From Nostoc edaphicum CCNP1411 (lineage in GTDB: Bacteria > Cyanobacteriota > Cyanobacteriia > Cyanobacteriales > Nostocaceae), in the NCBI RefSeq assembly GCF_014023275.1, contig NZ_CP054698.1, forward strand, positions 2,728,001-2,792,000: 64,000 nt of DNA, in the 5' to 3' direction. Below are positions 27,499 to 37,107 of this stretch, one piece after another. Each line of letters begins with the position of its first letter. The first letter of the stretch is position 1. The position numbers and the translations under genes were made by a program. Below the pieces are notes generated by a model, which saw only the letters and a program-made list of their open reading frames with translations, was not told where the DNA came from and did not search any database.

Positions 27499-28554
27499 AT
27501 GACCATCGCAGTTGGACGCGCCCCCAGTAGAGGGTGGTTTGACGTTCTAGACGACTGGCTCAAGCGCGATCGCTTCGTATTCGTAGGTTGGTCAGGGATA
27601 CTATTGTTCCCCTGCGCCTTCCTAGCACTAGGCGGTTGGCTGACCGGCACAACCTTCGTCACCTCTTGGTATACCCACGGGTTAGCCTCCTCTTACCTAG
27701 AAGGTGCTAACTTCCTGACAGTGGCAGTATCCACCCCCGCCGACAGCATGGGACATTCCCTATTGCTGTTGTGGGGGCCAGAAGCCCAAGGCAACCTCAC
27801 CCGTTGGTTTCAATTGGGTGGTTTGTGGCCATTCGTAGCTCTGCACGGAGCCTTTGGTTTGATTGGCTTCATGTTGCGGCAATTTGAAATTGCCCGTCTG
27901 GTAGGTATCCGTCCTTATAACGCCCTCGCTTTCTCTGCTCCCATTGCAGTATTCGTCAGCGTATTTCTGATGTACCCCTTGGGACAATCTAGCTGGTTCT
28001 TTGCACCCAGCTTTGGCGTCGCGGCAATTTTCCGATTCCTACTATTCTTGCAAGGCTTCCACAACTGGACACTCAACCCCTTCCACATGATGGGCGTTGC
28101 GGGTGTATTGGGTGGTGCTCTATTGTGCGCCATTCACGGTGCCACAGTGGAAAACACCTTGTTTGAAGACGGTGATGGTGCTAACACCTTCCGCGCCTTC
28201 AATCCTACCCAGTCTGAAGAAACCTACTCAATGGTGACAGCAAACCGTTTCTGGTCACAGATTTTCGGTATTGCTTTCTCTAACAAACGCTGGTTGCACT
28301 TCTTCATGTTGTTCGTACCAGTTACAGGCTTATGGATGAGCGCCGTCGGTATCGTCGGTTTAGCACTCAACCTGCGGGCTTATGATTTCGTCTCCCAAGA
28401 ATTACGGGCGGCGGAAGACCCTGAGTTTGAAACCTTCTATACCAAAAACATTTTGCTGAATGAGGGTATCCGCGCTTGGATGGCTCCTCAAGATCAACCC
28501 CACGAACAATTTGTATTCCCTGAGGAGGTATTACCACGTGGTAACGCTCTCTAA
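27499..28554 (+). CDS. psbD: Photosystem II D2 protein
   Basis: D2 subunit of the photosystem II reaction centre in the thylakoid membrane; it binds P680 chlorophyll, pheophytin, QA and, with D1, the non-haem iron. The 351-aa sequence starts [20 protein letters not shown] and carries five membrane helices. Ligand-bearing segments include [20 protein letters not shown] and [20 protein letters not shown]. The C-terminus [20 protein letters not shown] is typical. The last 17 bp overlap psbC in another frame, a conserved psbDC arrangement. Confidence 0.99.
   Translation: MTIAVGRAPSRGWFDVLDDWLKRDRFVFVGWSGILLFPCAFLALGGWLTGTTFVTSWYTHGLASSYLEGANFLTVAVSTPADSMGHSLLLLWGPEAQGNLTRWFQLGGLWPFVALHGAFGLIGFMLRQFEIARLVGIRPYNALAFSAPIAVFVSVFLMYPLGQSSWFFAPSFGVAAIFRFLLFLQGFHNWTLNPFHMMGVAGVLGGALLCAIHGATVENTLFEDGDGANTFRAFNPTQSEETYSMVTANRFWSQIFGIAFSNKRWLHFFMLFVPVTGLWMSAVGIVGLALNLRAYDFVSQELRAAEDPEFETFYTKNILLNEGIRAWMAPQDQPHEQFVFPEEVLPRGNAL
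28521..28540 (+). promoter_or_regulatory. Ribosome binding site and GTG start of psbC inside psbD
   Basis: GAGGAGG lies within the psbD coding sequence ~9 nt upstream of the GTG at 28538, which decides the psbC start as MVTLSNRP. The upstream in-frame ATG at 28460 would add 26 non-conserved residues. Confidence 0.85.
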
Positions 28555-29929
28555 TAGACCAAATATATTAGGCGGCACTGGACGCGACCAAGAATCTACT
28601 GGCTTTGCCTGGTGGTCTGGTAACGCGCGTTTAATCAATCTATCTGGCAAACTACTGGGTGCTCACGTTGCCCACGCTGGTTTGATTGTATTCTGGGCTG
28701 GAGCGATGACTTTGTTTGAAGTCGCTCACTTCATTCCCGAAAAACCCATGTACGAACAGGGCTTGATCCTGTTACCTCACCTTGCTACCCAGGGCTGGGG
28801 TGTTGGTGCTGGTGGTGAAGTCATCGACACCTTCCCCTACTTTGTTGTTGGTGTACTCCACCTAATTTCCTCAGCCGTCCTTGGCTTTGGCGGTATTTAT
28901 CATGCTGTCCGTGGCCCAGAAACCTTAGAAGAATACTCTTCTTTCTTTGGTTACGACTGGAAAGACAAGAACAAGATGACCAACATCATCGGCTTCCACC
29001 TGATTATTTTAGGATGCGGTGCGTTGCTGTTGGTGCTGAAGGCAATGTTCTTTGGTGGTTTGTATGACACTTGGGCACCAGGCGGTGGTGACGTTCGTGT
29101 TATTACTAATCCGACATTGAACCCAGCGGTTATCTTCGGTTATGTAATCAAGTCTCCCTTTGGTGGCGAAGGCTGGATTGTCAGCGTTGATAACTTGGAA
29201 GATGTCGTCGGTGGTCACATTTGGATTGCCTTTATCCTAATTGCTGGCGGTATCTGGCACATCTTCACTAAGCCTTTTGCTTGGTCACGTCGTGCATCCA
29301 TCTGGTCTGGTGAGGCTTATCTCTCCTACAGCTTGGGCGCTCTGTCGTTGATGGGCTTCATTGCCTCAATCTATGTTTGGTTTAACAACACCGTTTACCC
29401 CAGCGAATTCTACGGCCCTACTGGGCCAGAAGCTTCTCAAGCTCAAGCTTTGACCTTCTTGATTCGTGACCAACGCTTGGGTGCTAACGTCGGTTCTGCC
29501 CAAGGCCCTACAGGTCTGGGTAAATACCTGATGCGCTCTCCAACTGGTGAAATCATCTTCGGTGGTGAAACCATGCGCTTCTGGGATTTCCGTGGCCCTT
29601 GGTTGGAGCCTCTACGTGGCCCCAATGGTCTTGATTTGGAAAAAATCAAGAATGATATTCAACCTTGGCAAGCTCGTCGCGCCGCTGAATACATGACCCA
29701 CGCTCCTTTGGGTTCTCTGAACTCCGTAGGTGGTGTGGCTACTGAAATTAACTCCTTCAACTACGTATCTCCTCGCGCTTGGTTGGCGACTTCTCACTTC
29801 GTACTAGGATTCTTCTTCCTAGTTGGTCACTTGTGGCACGCTGGACGCGCACGGGCTGCGGCTGGTGGTTTTGAGAAAGGAATTAACCGTGAGACTGAGC
29901 CAGTGATGTTCATGGACGACCTAGATTAG
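28538..29929 (+). CDS. psbC: Photosystem II CP43 chlorophyll-binding protein
   Basis: Inner antenna protein of photosystem II with six membrane helices and a large lumenal loop. It starts at GTG ([13 protein letters not shown]) after a strong internal Shine-Dalgarno site and overlaps psbD by 17 bp. Landmarks are [20 protein letters not shown], the loop segment with [17 protein letters not shown], and [20 protein letters not shown], whose GGETMRFW includes the Glu and Arg near the Mn cluster. The C-terminus ends MFMDDLD. 463 aa, full length. Confidence 0.99.
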   Translation: MVTLSNRPNILGGTGRDQESTGFAWWSGNARLINLSGKLLGAHVAHAGLIVFWAGAMTLFEVAHFIPEKPMYEQGLILLPHLATQGWGVGAGGEVIDTFPYFVVGVLHLISSAVLGFGGIYHAVRGPETLEEYSSFFGYDWKDKNKMTNIIGFHLIILGCGALLLVLKAMFFGGLYDTWAPGGGDVRVITNPTLNPAVIFGYVIKSPFGGEGWIVSVDNLEDVVGGHIWIAFILIAGGIWHIFTKPFAWSRRASIWSGEAYLSYSLGALSLMGFIASIYVWFNNTVYPSEFYGPTGPEASQAQALTFLIRDQRLGANVGSAQGPTGLGKYLMRSPTGEIIFGGETMRFWDFRGPWLEPLRGPNGLDLEKIKNDIQPWQARRAAEYMTHAPLGSLNSVGGVATEINSFNYVSPRAWLATSHFVLGFFFLVGHLWHAGRARAAAGGFEKGINRETEPVMFMDDLD

Positions 29930-29972
29930 GTTGTAAAGTTTATCTCATCACTGACAATCAAATAGTTTAAAG

Positions 29973-30001
29973 GCTCTTGCGTAAAAGCAAGGGCTTTTTT
30001 T
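29973..30001 (+). terminator. Rho-independent terminator of psbDC
   Basis: GCTCTTGC/GCAAGGGC stem (one G-U) with a 6-nt loop and a run of seven T, 43 bp after the psbC stop. Confidence 0.88.
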
Positions 30002-30044
30002 ATAGGAAAATTAGTAATCTAGTGATTAAACGGTAATTAATACT

Positions 30045-30230
30045 ATGAGCGATTCCAATTTTATTGATGCTTTGCGATGGACATCTGAAGCTAAAGAAAA
30101 ATTGCAAAATATTCCCTTTTTTGTCCGCTCTCAAGCCAAAGCTAGAATTGAACAGCTGGCTCGTGAAGCAGGACAAGAGGTTGTGACGGCTGATTTGGTA
30201 GAAGAGGCTAGGCTTGAGTTTGGACAATAA
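30045..30230 (+). CDS. PCP-reductase-domain small protein
   Basis: A 61-aa protein made almost entirely of the domain found at the C-terminus of light-independent protochlorophyllide reductase subunit [21 protein letters not shown] followed by [14 protein letters not shown] and a [11 protein letters not shown] segment. As a free-standing module its role is not established. It follows psbDC after their terminator, and a Uma2-type gene follows 21 bp later. Confidence 0.8.
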   Translation: MSDSNFIDALRWTSEAKEKLQNIPFFVRSQAKARIEQLAREAGQEVVTADLVEEARLEFGQ

Positions 30231-30251
30231 AATATTCTGGAGATCGTAACA

Positions 30252-30896
30252 ATGACAGTCGCCAAGAATCGAGCAGACCGAGTAATGCTTTATGACATTA
30301 GCTGGCAACAGTTTGAAAATCTTCTAAAAGACTTGGGAGAGCATCGGGCAGCAAGGTTAGCTTACGATCGCACTACCTTAGAAATTATGACACCTTTACC
30401 TGAACACGAACATTACAAAGAGGTAATAGGCGATTTGGTCAAAGAAATCGCTGATGTGCTGGATTTAGACTATGAAAGTTATGGCTCGACTACTTGGAAG
30501 CGAGAAAGCCGAATGGCAGGGGTAGAATCAGATAATTGCTTCTATTTCCAGAATGAAGCTGCGATTCGGGGTAGATTGGATCTAGACTTGAGACAAGATC
30601 CACCGCCTGATTTGGCACTGGAAATTGATGTTACTAGTAAATCTTTAGATCGTTTTCCCATTTATGCCCGCCTGGGAGTACCAGAACTCTGGTGTTATGA
30701 CTCCGGTGAAATCAAGATTTATCTCCTGCAAAATGGGGAATATGTCGAGTCAGAGAACAGTCTAGTGTTTCCTACTTTAGAAATTCGATATCTGCCAAAA
30801 CTCATTGAGCAAAATCGGGCAGATGGCAGACGGGCAATTCGTCAGGCGGTACGCGAATGGGTGAGAAAAGGCGGCAAGGGTGAACTACCCAGTTAA
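30252..30896 (+). CDS. Uma2 family (DUF820) restriction-endonuclease-like protein
   Basis: A PD-(D/E)XK-fold protein of the type highly multiplied in cyanobacteria, 214 aa. Landmarks are ISWQQFENLLKDLGEHRAAR, LEIMTPLPEHEHYKEVIGDL, GVESDNCFYFQNE, PPPDLALEIDVTSKS (acidic catalytic residues) and LGVPELWCYDSGEIKIYLL. The activity of most members is untested, although the fold suggests a nuclease. A paralogue lies at 56397. Confidence 0.88.
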   Translation: MTVAKNRADRVMLYDISWQQFENLLKDLGEHRAARLAYDRTTLEIMTPLPEHEHYKEVIGDLVKEIADVLDLDYESYGSTTWKRESRMAGVESDNCFYFQNEAAIRGRLDLDLRQDPPPDLALEIDVTSKSLDRFPIYARLGVPELWCYDSGEIKIYLLQNGEYVESENSLVFPTLEIRYLPKLIEQNRADGRRAIRQAVREWVRKGGKGELPS

Positions 30897-30921
30897 CCTA
30901 ATTACGAATTACGAATTAGTA

Positions 30922-31758
30922 TTAGCTTCCTCCCACATTCATTGCTGTTAAAAAAGCCTTCTGGCTCACATCTCTATAAACTGTATTCAAATACTTCATT
31001 ACCACATCACTCGAAGTCGAATTTACTACATTTTCCTCTTCCTTCGCTAGGGGAATTGCTCCTAATACATCTAATACCATCTCATTAGTAGACGGCGCAA
31101 TCACTACTAATGATGACTCTAGTGGCTCATTGTATTGCCAGAAAGAATCAATTTTTACGGAGTATTTGTTATTAGGAATTGACTGTTGAATTTCGGGCGT
31201 TTCTATGGTATTGGGCTGAATCTTGGCATTACGTAATTGACGTAAATCGCTGATAATTTGCTCTTTGGTGCGTCCGCGCAATTGAAATAGTACAAAAGGG
31301 TCTTCACTGAAGCGATCGCCTAACTGATAGTACAGTGCACCAATGTGTTTACAGGGATTTGCCTTATCAGGACAAGAGCATTTACTCTGGACATCACCAA
31401 GAGTAAAAGGGAATATCGAAAGACCATTAGCCGTAAAGACTTCTTCTATATTTTGTGGCATTTCTCCTGCTAGTAATTTTGCGGCAAAAATTGCCCTTTG
31501 GGACATGGTTTCAATTACATAACCCCATTGTTCATCAGTAAATGGTTCAAGGGAAAGGGAAACTTTATAAGGTTCAACTTCACTACCTTGCACCCTAGCT
31601 AATACTTTTGCACCTTTAAATTCAATGCTCAAAACATTTCCTTGACGAGCATAATTTCTCGCACGTTCTAAACGCTTTTTAAAGCGATAGGAATCTAGCA
31701 AATCTAGCCATTGTTGTGACCACCATTCTCGACTTGCTTGTAATGTGTAATTAGTCAT
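30922..31758 (-). CDS. SWIM zinc finger protein
   Basis: A 278-aa protein with the SWIM motif SKCSCPDKANPCKHIGALYY (CxC...CxH zinc ligands) near residues 125-145. In many bacteria such a protein is encoded next to an SNF2-family helicase and thought to act with it on DNA. Here the SNF2 gene is on the same strand but ~5.3 kb upstream, separated by the caspase/NB-ARC block. The first ~110 residues (WWSQQWLDLLDSYRFKKRLE...) match the conserved lead-in of these partners. Confidence 0.88.
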   Translation of the reverse strand: MTNYTLQASREWWSQQWLDLLDSYRFKKRLERARNYARQGNVLSIEFKGAKVLARVQGSEVEPYKVSLSLEPFTDEQWGYVIETMSQRAIFAAKLLAGEMPQNIEEVFTANGLSIFPFTLGDVQSKCSCPDKANPCKHIGALYYQLGDRFSEDPFVLFQLRGRTKEQIISDLRQLRNAKIQPNTIETPEIQQSIPNNKYSVKIDSFWQYNEPLESSLVVIAPSTNEMVLDVLGAIPLAKEEENVVNSTSSDVVMKYLNTVYRDVSQKAFLTAMNVGGS

Positions 31759-31934
31759 AATAAATTTAAAATTATAGAATAAATGGGTTGATCTAGTTTT
31801 GTGACAGTTACCTCAGACTCTAGCATTTATGGTTGGGAGCATATCAGTTTCGCAAATATACGGCTACAGATTGGAAGTCTGGGATTATACAGAGACGTAA
31901 AACCTTGAATTAATTACTAATTACGAATGACGAA

Positions 31935-33269
31935 TTATTCTATCCCCGTCTTACGCCGCAACCACTCAACCAATTGGCGCGAAAAATCCAAGTTCTTATC
32001 GCGCAAGCGCTCTCGGATTTCCAGCGCAGTCAGTGCTAAGGGTAGTGCCTCTGTATAGCGCCCCTCCTCCTTCAAAACTCGTGCTAACCCCTCTTGAGCA
32101 TCAGCGACCAAACTTTGCTGTCCTATTTCCTGCGCCAGGGTTAACTGACGCTCGTACCAGGTACGGGCTTCTGTAGGGCGGTTGCGGTTAAGGGCGAGAT
32201 GTCCTAAACCAGCAGAATGAGAAGCTTCTTGTTCTTTAAAACCCAGCTTTTTAGTGATCGTCAATGCTTGCTTGTAGTAAAATTCGGCGCCATCGTAGTC
32301 TCCCTGCGAGCGTGCAAATCCTCCCAAATTGTTGAGGGCGATGTACAACTGCTCCGCTTCCGCCCAGTCCTGGCGTTGCTCTGCAATCACTCCTTGCATA
32401 CGGGTTGCAAAAGCCTTGTCCCGAAGGTTGCCGCCCCGTTCCATCATCTCCTTCATTTGATCTCCCGAACTTGCTGTTCGATCTTTGTCCGCACGTTGGT
32501 AGTGAATCCAGGCAACATGATATGCACCCCAACCAGCATCGCTCCACTGACTCAGTGCCTTTCCTGCCAGATATCGCCACTCAGCCAAGCGTACCCACTC
32601 ATCCCAGTAGCCTCGAAACCGGAGGAAGCTAGACAAAGCGTGTTCCAAATCGATGAGCATTTGGGCAGCTTGTTGGTCTTTCAGCGTACCGGGGATACCT
32701 GCCATCTCCCACAAGGTTGTCGCCACGCCTTCTAGATTCTGCCACTCGGCTTCCAGCTTGTCATGGGTCTGATAGGCATCTTTGCCCTCACCCCCGTACT
32801 TCTGGGCAAAGTCTACCCAGTAGCGCAGAACTTTGCGTTGGGCGGCAGAGTCAAACCGAATTCCACTTAGGGGTGCAGTCCCAACAGTATCCGTTCCGTC
32901 CACAGCTGCCAGGATATATGTGCGAGTGAGGGGGTGCAGGCCAAACCGTTCTCCATCCAAATCATTCACCAAAGATAGAGTTACCAGCCGTTCTAAAGAA
33001 ACTTGAATCTCAGTGATGGCTAAATCCGTAGCATCTGCCAATGCTGCGGTTTTTGCTGGTGTCAGGAATACAACCAGGGCACACAACACTGTGCGATCAT
33101 TTCCAGAGAGAGTTTCGGCGGCATCGGCAAACAGAAACCCGTAGAGATCGGGAGATTTGGCGGCATTCCGCAATCGCTCTAGGGCAACACTGATAGAGTA
33201 GCCTTTGTGTGCCACCTGTCCTAATGTCCAATCTAGCGCTAGGGGATTGCCACCAGAAGCTTCATATAA
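31935..33269 (-). pseudogene. NB-ARC/TPR (STAND) ATPase, C-terminal part, separated by IS insertion
   Basis: This continues the 34665-35496 gene on the far side of an insertion element. It begins in frame with LYEASGGNPLALDWTLGQ, the last NB-ARC helix (the SGGNPLAL motif). A winged-helix-like region follows (TAALADATDLAITEIQVSLE... FGLHPLTRTYIL), then a TPR-type helical array to the end (GGFARSQGDYDGAEFYYKQA, RPTEARTWYERQLTLAQEIG, GRYTEALPLALTALEIRERL). Without the insertion the full protein would be about 720 residues. The frame shows no other lesion, so the damage looks recent. As a free piece it could only be translated from an internal GTG at 33215. Confidence 0.82.
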
Positions 33270-34664
33270 CCCTGTTTTGTCACTCTAGGCAGAGGAAAAG
33301 TAGAAATCAGGGTGAGACAGGAAAATAAATATTGAACTGGTGAGGTTATAAATAATAGATTGAAGTTTCGAAAAACCCAAAGACAATTGGGGAATAGGAA
33401 AAACTGTCAACCAGGGATATATTAGGTTAAATAAAGTAAAAGGTTGAATTATTAAACGGAGATTGTTAAGAATGTTCTTCCAACCCTTCCCATCATCCCA
33501 CCAAGGATGAGCAGCCAATTTTGATGGAGACTTTGGTGGAGAAGACTGCATTTGTTCAGAGTGTAGACTCACCATTAAGTAGCTACTACAAACAATCTCC
33601 CACCAGCGTTCAATATCCGCATAATGAGTCAGCCGATAATCTGCCCAACCTAATTCATTCTTACTTTGCTTCAAGCCATATTCAACCCAAGTTCTTAACC
33701 CATAAAAGTTACCAACATCTCTTGGTGTAAGGTCTGCGTATTTACTCATCACATACCAAGTAGTGTTACCGGGTAATTTCTCAATGTCAGTAGTAATCTG
33801 CCAATACCTTTTTTTCTTGTCGTTTACCATGAATTATTTCCCTAATAAACCGATTCTCACTACTCAAGTTAGAGAATACTCTTTTAAACTTATGCCACTT
33901 TAAATATTGAGTATGTTGTCTAGGAAGTAGCTCTACAGAATGGTTTGAGCGAATCGCCACTAGATAATTTAACCCCAGATCGTCTAATATAGATATGAAA
34001 TTAGCACTACTCTCACCATATAAGCTATCTGCTAGTACTAGGTTGAATTTAAAACCCATCAACTCTAGCTTTTTTCATCATTATTGCTGCTATTTGAGGC
34101 TTCGTAAGATATTTATCCCCCTGGCTTTAATCTTTCGCGTGGCTTGTATACTTCAAACAGTAATGGAAAAGTCATCCCACAGAATACACCATACGCCGTG
34201 ACTGCTACAATTCCATTTTCTACTTTACCCAAATTACCTATGTACTGTCGTTTCACATAATCTGTCTTATTCCCTTTCTTTTTTATCTCCTGTCTCATCA
34301 ATAATTAGAATGATTGGTCTACCTTTTAGAACTTGTAAAATTAGCTCTAATCGCAAGGCTCTTAACTTCTCTATATCCCAAGGTGATGTAGTTAAAAAAA
34401 ATGGTGCAAACCCTGCTGATTGTCCAATCCTACAATTTTTGCTATTTCTGGTAGGGTTTTCCGTTTTAGTTCAGAAATACACCCTACATGAAGGTATTTA
34501 AAAGCCTCGAAGCTCCTAACATCTGGAAACAGGCTTTTATACCATTGGCAATATTCGTCCACGAATTTTACTGTTGGTGCGGCTGGACGAGGCTGTACCA
34601 TACTCTGTGTCTTGGTTCTAGCGTTTGTACCTTATTATACTACTGCCAGAGTGACAAAACAGGG
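33270..34664 (-). mobile_element. IS701-family-like insertion sequence (1395 bp)
   Basis: The boundaries are perfect 17-bp terminal inverted repeats (CCCTGTTTTGTCACTCT at 33270-33286 and its complement at 34648-34664). A 4-bp target duplication ATAA flanks it (33266-33269 and 34665-34668). Removing the element and one ATAA restores the NB-ARC reading frame exactly (ALYEASGG). The size, 4-bp duplication and transposase type fit IS701. The transposase gene is frameshifted, so the copy is probably not autonomous. Confidence 0.92.
33285..34601 (-). pseudogene. Frameshifted IS701-type DDE transposase
   Basis: The transposase is present end to end but split over several frames. From the 5' end the pieces are VDEYCQWYKSLFPDVRSFEA; IILIIDETGDKK (first catalytic Asp) with TDYVKRQYIGNLGKVENGIV; FNLVLADSLYGES (second Asp); and YGLRTWVEYGLKQSKNELGW (catalytic Glu). 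At least two frame changes, and probably more, are needed to read through, near 34390-34300, 34115-34060 and 33830-33790. Confidence 0.88.
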
Positions 34665-35496
34665 ATAAAGCGGTCAATATCTCCGGCTTTATGGCGTTTA
34701 GTTCCTGGGCTAGACGGGGGTGCGATCTTCCCTTCTCTCTCATTAATTCCAAAGCTTCTGCCTCTAAGAGACGATCTAAGCGGATGGTGACGGCGCTTTC
34801 CCCAGTGCGGCGGCGGCTGGTGATGATCGCTTTGTTGGGGGTGGGCAGTTTCCGCAAAAACTCGGCAATCATATCGCGTTCTTCTGAATTCAAGGTTTCC
34901 AAGTTGTCCCAAATCAACAGGGTGCGCCGTCCCCGCAGGGCATCGAGAAGGGCGCGGCGGCGTTCTGTGGCATCATTCATTTTCACAATATCTGTTTGTC
35001 CCAACCTCTTGGAAAATTCCCGGCAGAAGCTATCGAGAGAAGACAGGGCCAGGGTTTCTTCCCGCACTCCCTCTGTAGAGAGCCTGGTAGTCTTGGCAGA
35101 AACAAACAGGTAGGCATCAAACAAGGCTTGCTCACGGGCTAAATGTGCTACCTCCAGCGCTAACGCCGTTTTGCCCATACCACCAATACCATCGATCGTC
35201 ACACCCCAACCGCGCTCCTCTGGTGAAAGTGCTTCCAAACAACGGGCAATTTCTTGTTTGCGTCCCACAAACACATCGTTATAGCGGGGCAGGTTATCGG
35301 GCAAATTTTCTGAGCGCTTTCCCTGTAATTGGCTTAATCGCGCCTCTAAGCTAGTGACTTCTTTTTGTTTTTCTTCTAGTTCGATTTGCAAATCTACTGG
35401 AACTCGAATCCCATAGCTAGCTTTTTCCTCCTCTATTATCTGGAGGGCGCGACGAGCGCGGTTAAGAGTTCGCTGTAATGCTTCTTGATTATCCAT
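34665..35496 (-). pseudogene. NB-ARC (STAND) ATPase, N-terminal part with adaptor-like domain
   Basis: Residues ~10-55 form a short helical module (ALQIIEEEKASYGIRVPVDL then QIELEEKQKEV) nearly identical in pattern to the C-terminus of the adjacent caspase. Residues ~70-275 are an NB-ARC ATPase: VFVGRKQEIARCLEAL, Walker A IDGIGGMGKTALALEV, Walker B RTLLIWDNLET and sensor KAIITSRRR. The coding sequence then runs into the insertion element, adding a short foreign tail (SLFCHSGSSIIRYKR) before a stop. The intact gene would encode adaptor-NB-ARC-TPR, the architecture of STAND sensors in programmed cell death and anti-phage defence. Confidence 0.85.
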
Positions 35497-35544
35497 AAGG
35501 TTATATAAAAATAAATCTAATATTAATACGCTGCAAACTATGGA

Positions 35545-35623
35545 GATCCCCCTAAATCCCCCTTAAAAAGGGGGACTTTAAGAAACTCTCTTGCCCCACT
35601 TTTTAAGGGGGGTTGGGGGGATC
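35545..35623. repeat. Palindromic GATCCCCC-type repeat
   Basis: The ends are GATCCCCCTAAATCCCCC and the mirror GGGGGGTTGGGGGGATC, with a second inner pair (CTTAAAAAGGGGGA / GCCCCACTTTTTAAGG). A common cyanobacterial interspersed repeat able to form a long hairpin. Confidence 0.6.
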
Positions 35624-35664
35624 AAAAGCCTGTGGGGTAACTTTAGTCTTTCACAGTATCTCCC

Positions 35665-35842
35665 AGAACTCGGCGATTCGTGTTCGGAACTCGGCGATTC
35701 GTGTTCAGAACTCGGCGATTCGTGTTCAGAACTCGGCGATTCGTGTTCGGAACTCGGCAGTTCGTGTTCAGAACTCGGCAGTTCGTGTTCGGAACTCGGC
35801 AGTTTGTGTTCAGAACTCGGAAGTTCGTGTTCGGAACTCGGA
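35665..35842. repeat. 21-bp tandem repeat, 8 full units plus a partial one
   Basis: Consecutive units of the pattern RGAACTCGG-CGA/CAG-TTCGTGTTC, with no spacers. One sub-family carries CGGCGATTCG and the other CGGCAGTTCG. All frames stay open because the unit is a multiple of three (minus strand: SSEHELP/SSEHESP heptads). It lies between the caspase gene and the NB-ARC gene. Confidence 0.85.
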
Positions 35843-35872
35843 ATGAGAAAAATCATCGTCGGATATATTTGC

Positions 35873-36895
35873 TTAATCCAATCCTGTTCTTTGATGCCGG
35901 GACTCTAATTCAGTTACCTGGCGACGTTTCTCTTCTAATTCAATCTGCAAATCCACTGGAATACGAATGCCAAAAGAAGCAGCTTGTTCTTCTAAAATTG
36001 CTAAGGCTCGTTTTGCTCTTGCTAATGCAGGTGTTACCACTTGTTGATCAGTCATAATTTGCAAATCTGGGATTGTGGTTGAGCTTGGTAGTCCCTTCCC
36101 TCCCCGCAGCATGGCAATAGGAAAATCTTCCATCGCCGTATCAAAAAACGGAGTCTGTTCAGCCTGACGTTGGGTTCTGGCGCTCTCTGGAACGGTTTTA
36201 CCCAAATGATTCATCAGATTTGAGAGCATAACTTTGGAATCGCCTGGTTGATTAGCCGCTCCCCGCAATGCCTCAATTAGATGATAAGTATAGAGACTCA
36301 TGGTTCCATCAGGACGTATCCAAGAAACCTGATTGCCTCTGGAGGATGTAAACACCGCCCGTCCTTCGCCCTGCTTCAAGGCATCGACTACGCCCTTGGG
36401 CAATGCCGTAGCGATAAAATCAGCAGGTAGTTCGCCTTTAGAAGTAGCCATACCCTCTGCATGACAACTATCAATTACCACCCACAACCGCTTTGCTTGA
36501 ATCTGCCGCAAAGCTTGAGTAAATTCTTGGGCAGATAGGGCGGTATTAGCAATGTCTGTGGAATTGAAGTCATGTTGCAGCAAATAATAACACTGACTTG
36601 ATAAGTCAAAGCACCCATGACCAGAGTAAAAAACTACAATTGTTGCATCGCGATCGGCAGCAGCCTTTTCCTTTAACCACGTTAATCCATCCAAAATTGC
36701 GCTGCGTGTTGTCTGTTGATTCTGCAATAAACGAATATGTTCGGAATCATCCACATAGGCACACAAGTTTGGATCGGTTAGCACTGTTTTCAAGGCTTGC
36801 ACATCTTTAACTGTGACAGGCAATGAATATTGAGATTCGGCTGTTCTGCCAACCCCAATTAACAACGCATAACCGTGGGCAAAGTGATTCGACAT
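35873..36895 (-). CDS. Caspase-family (C14) protease with C-terminal adaptor-like domain
   Basis: A metacaspase-type cysteine protease. The N-terminal ~230 residues are the p20-like fold: AHGYALLIGVG opens it, the catalytic histidine is in VVFYSGHG and the catalytic cysteine in LWVVIDSCHAEG. The last ~60 residues (PALARAKRALAILEEQAASF, then GIRIPVDLQIELEEKRRQV) form a small helical module that also starts the neighbouring NB-ARC protein, so the two probably dock. The start MSNHFAHGY is preferred; an in-frame ATG 39 bp upstream adds non-conserved residues. 340 aa. Likely role is an effector protease for cell death or defence. Substrate is unknown. Confidence 0.88.
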   Translation of the reverse strand: MSNHFAHGYALLIGVGRTAESQYSLPVTVKDVQALKTVLTDPNLCAYVDDSEHIRLLQNQQTTRSAILDGLTWLKEKAAADRDATIVVFYSGHGCFDLSSQCYYLLQHDFNSTDIANTALSAQEFTQALRQIQAKRLWVVIDSCHAEGMATSKGELPADFIATALPKGVVDALKQGEGRAVFTSSRGNQVSWIRPDGTMSLYTYHLIEALRGAANQPGDSKVMLSNLMNHLGKTVPESARTQRQAEQTPFFDTAMEDFPIAMLRGGKGLPSSTTIPDLQIMTDQQVVTPALARAKRALAILEEQAASFGIRIPVDLQIELEEKRRQVTELESRHQRTGLD

Positions 36896-36992
36896 GATGG
36901 CACAGGGTAAAGAAAAAGGTGTGATATTTTTCAATATCGCATATTTAATCTAGTGGTTTATTTGGTTATTTATCGGAGGGGTGAGAAACGAA

Positions 36993-37029
36993 CCGCAAAG
37001 GGCGCAAAGGGCGCAAAGAGCGCAAAGGA
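36993..37029. repeat. GCGCAAAGG short tandem repeat
   Basis: Four 9-bp units of the GCGCAAAGG type upstream of the caspase gene; a short tandem repeat of the class common in filamentous cyanobacteria. Confidence 0.6.
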
Positions 37030-37107
37030 AGAAAAGTTAAGAATGAGTTTACTTTGTAGTGGGTGGCTCTAACCCTAAATTCAAGGACTAAAGTCCTTAC
37101 TACGAAC

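Noticed and set aside
28460..28537. ATG-initiated longer psbC
   Set aside because: The extra 26 residues overlap psbD in another frame and are not conserved; the GTG at 28538 has the better ribosome site.
32217..32735. A 172-aa plus-strand frame opposite the TPR region
   Set aside because: It is a shadow of the NB-ARC/TPR gene, whose minus-strand frame has clear TPR motifs.
35665..35842. Possible CRISPR array
   Set aside because: Units are directly contiguous at 21 bp with no spacers, and no cas genes are present.
35578..35856. A 92-aa minus-strand frame with SSEHELP heptads
   Set aside because: The frame stays open only because the 21-bp repeat is a multiple of three. No start signal and no non-repeat domain.
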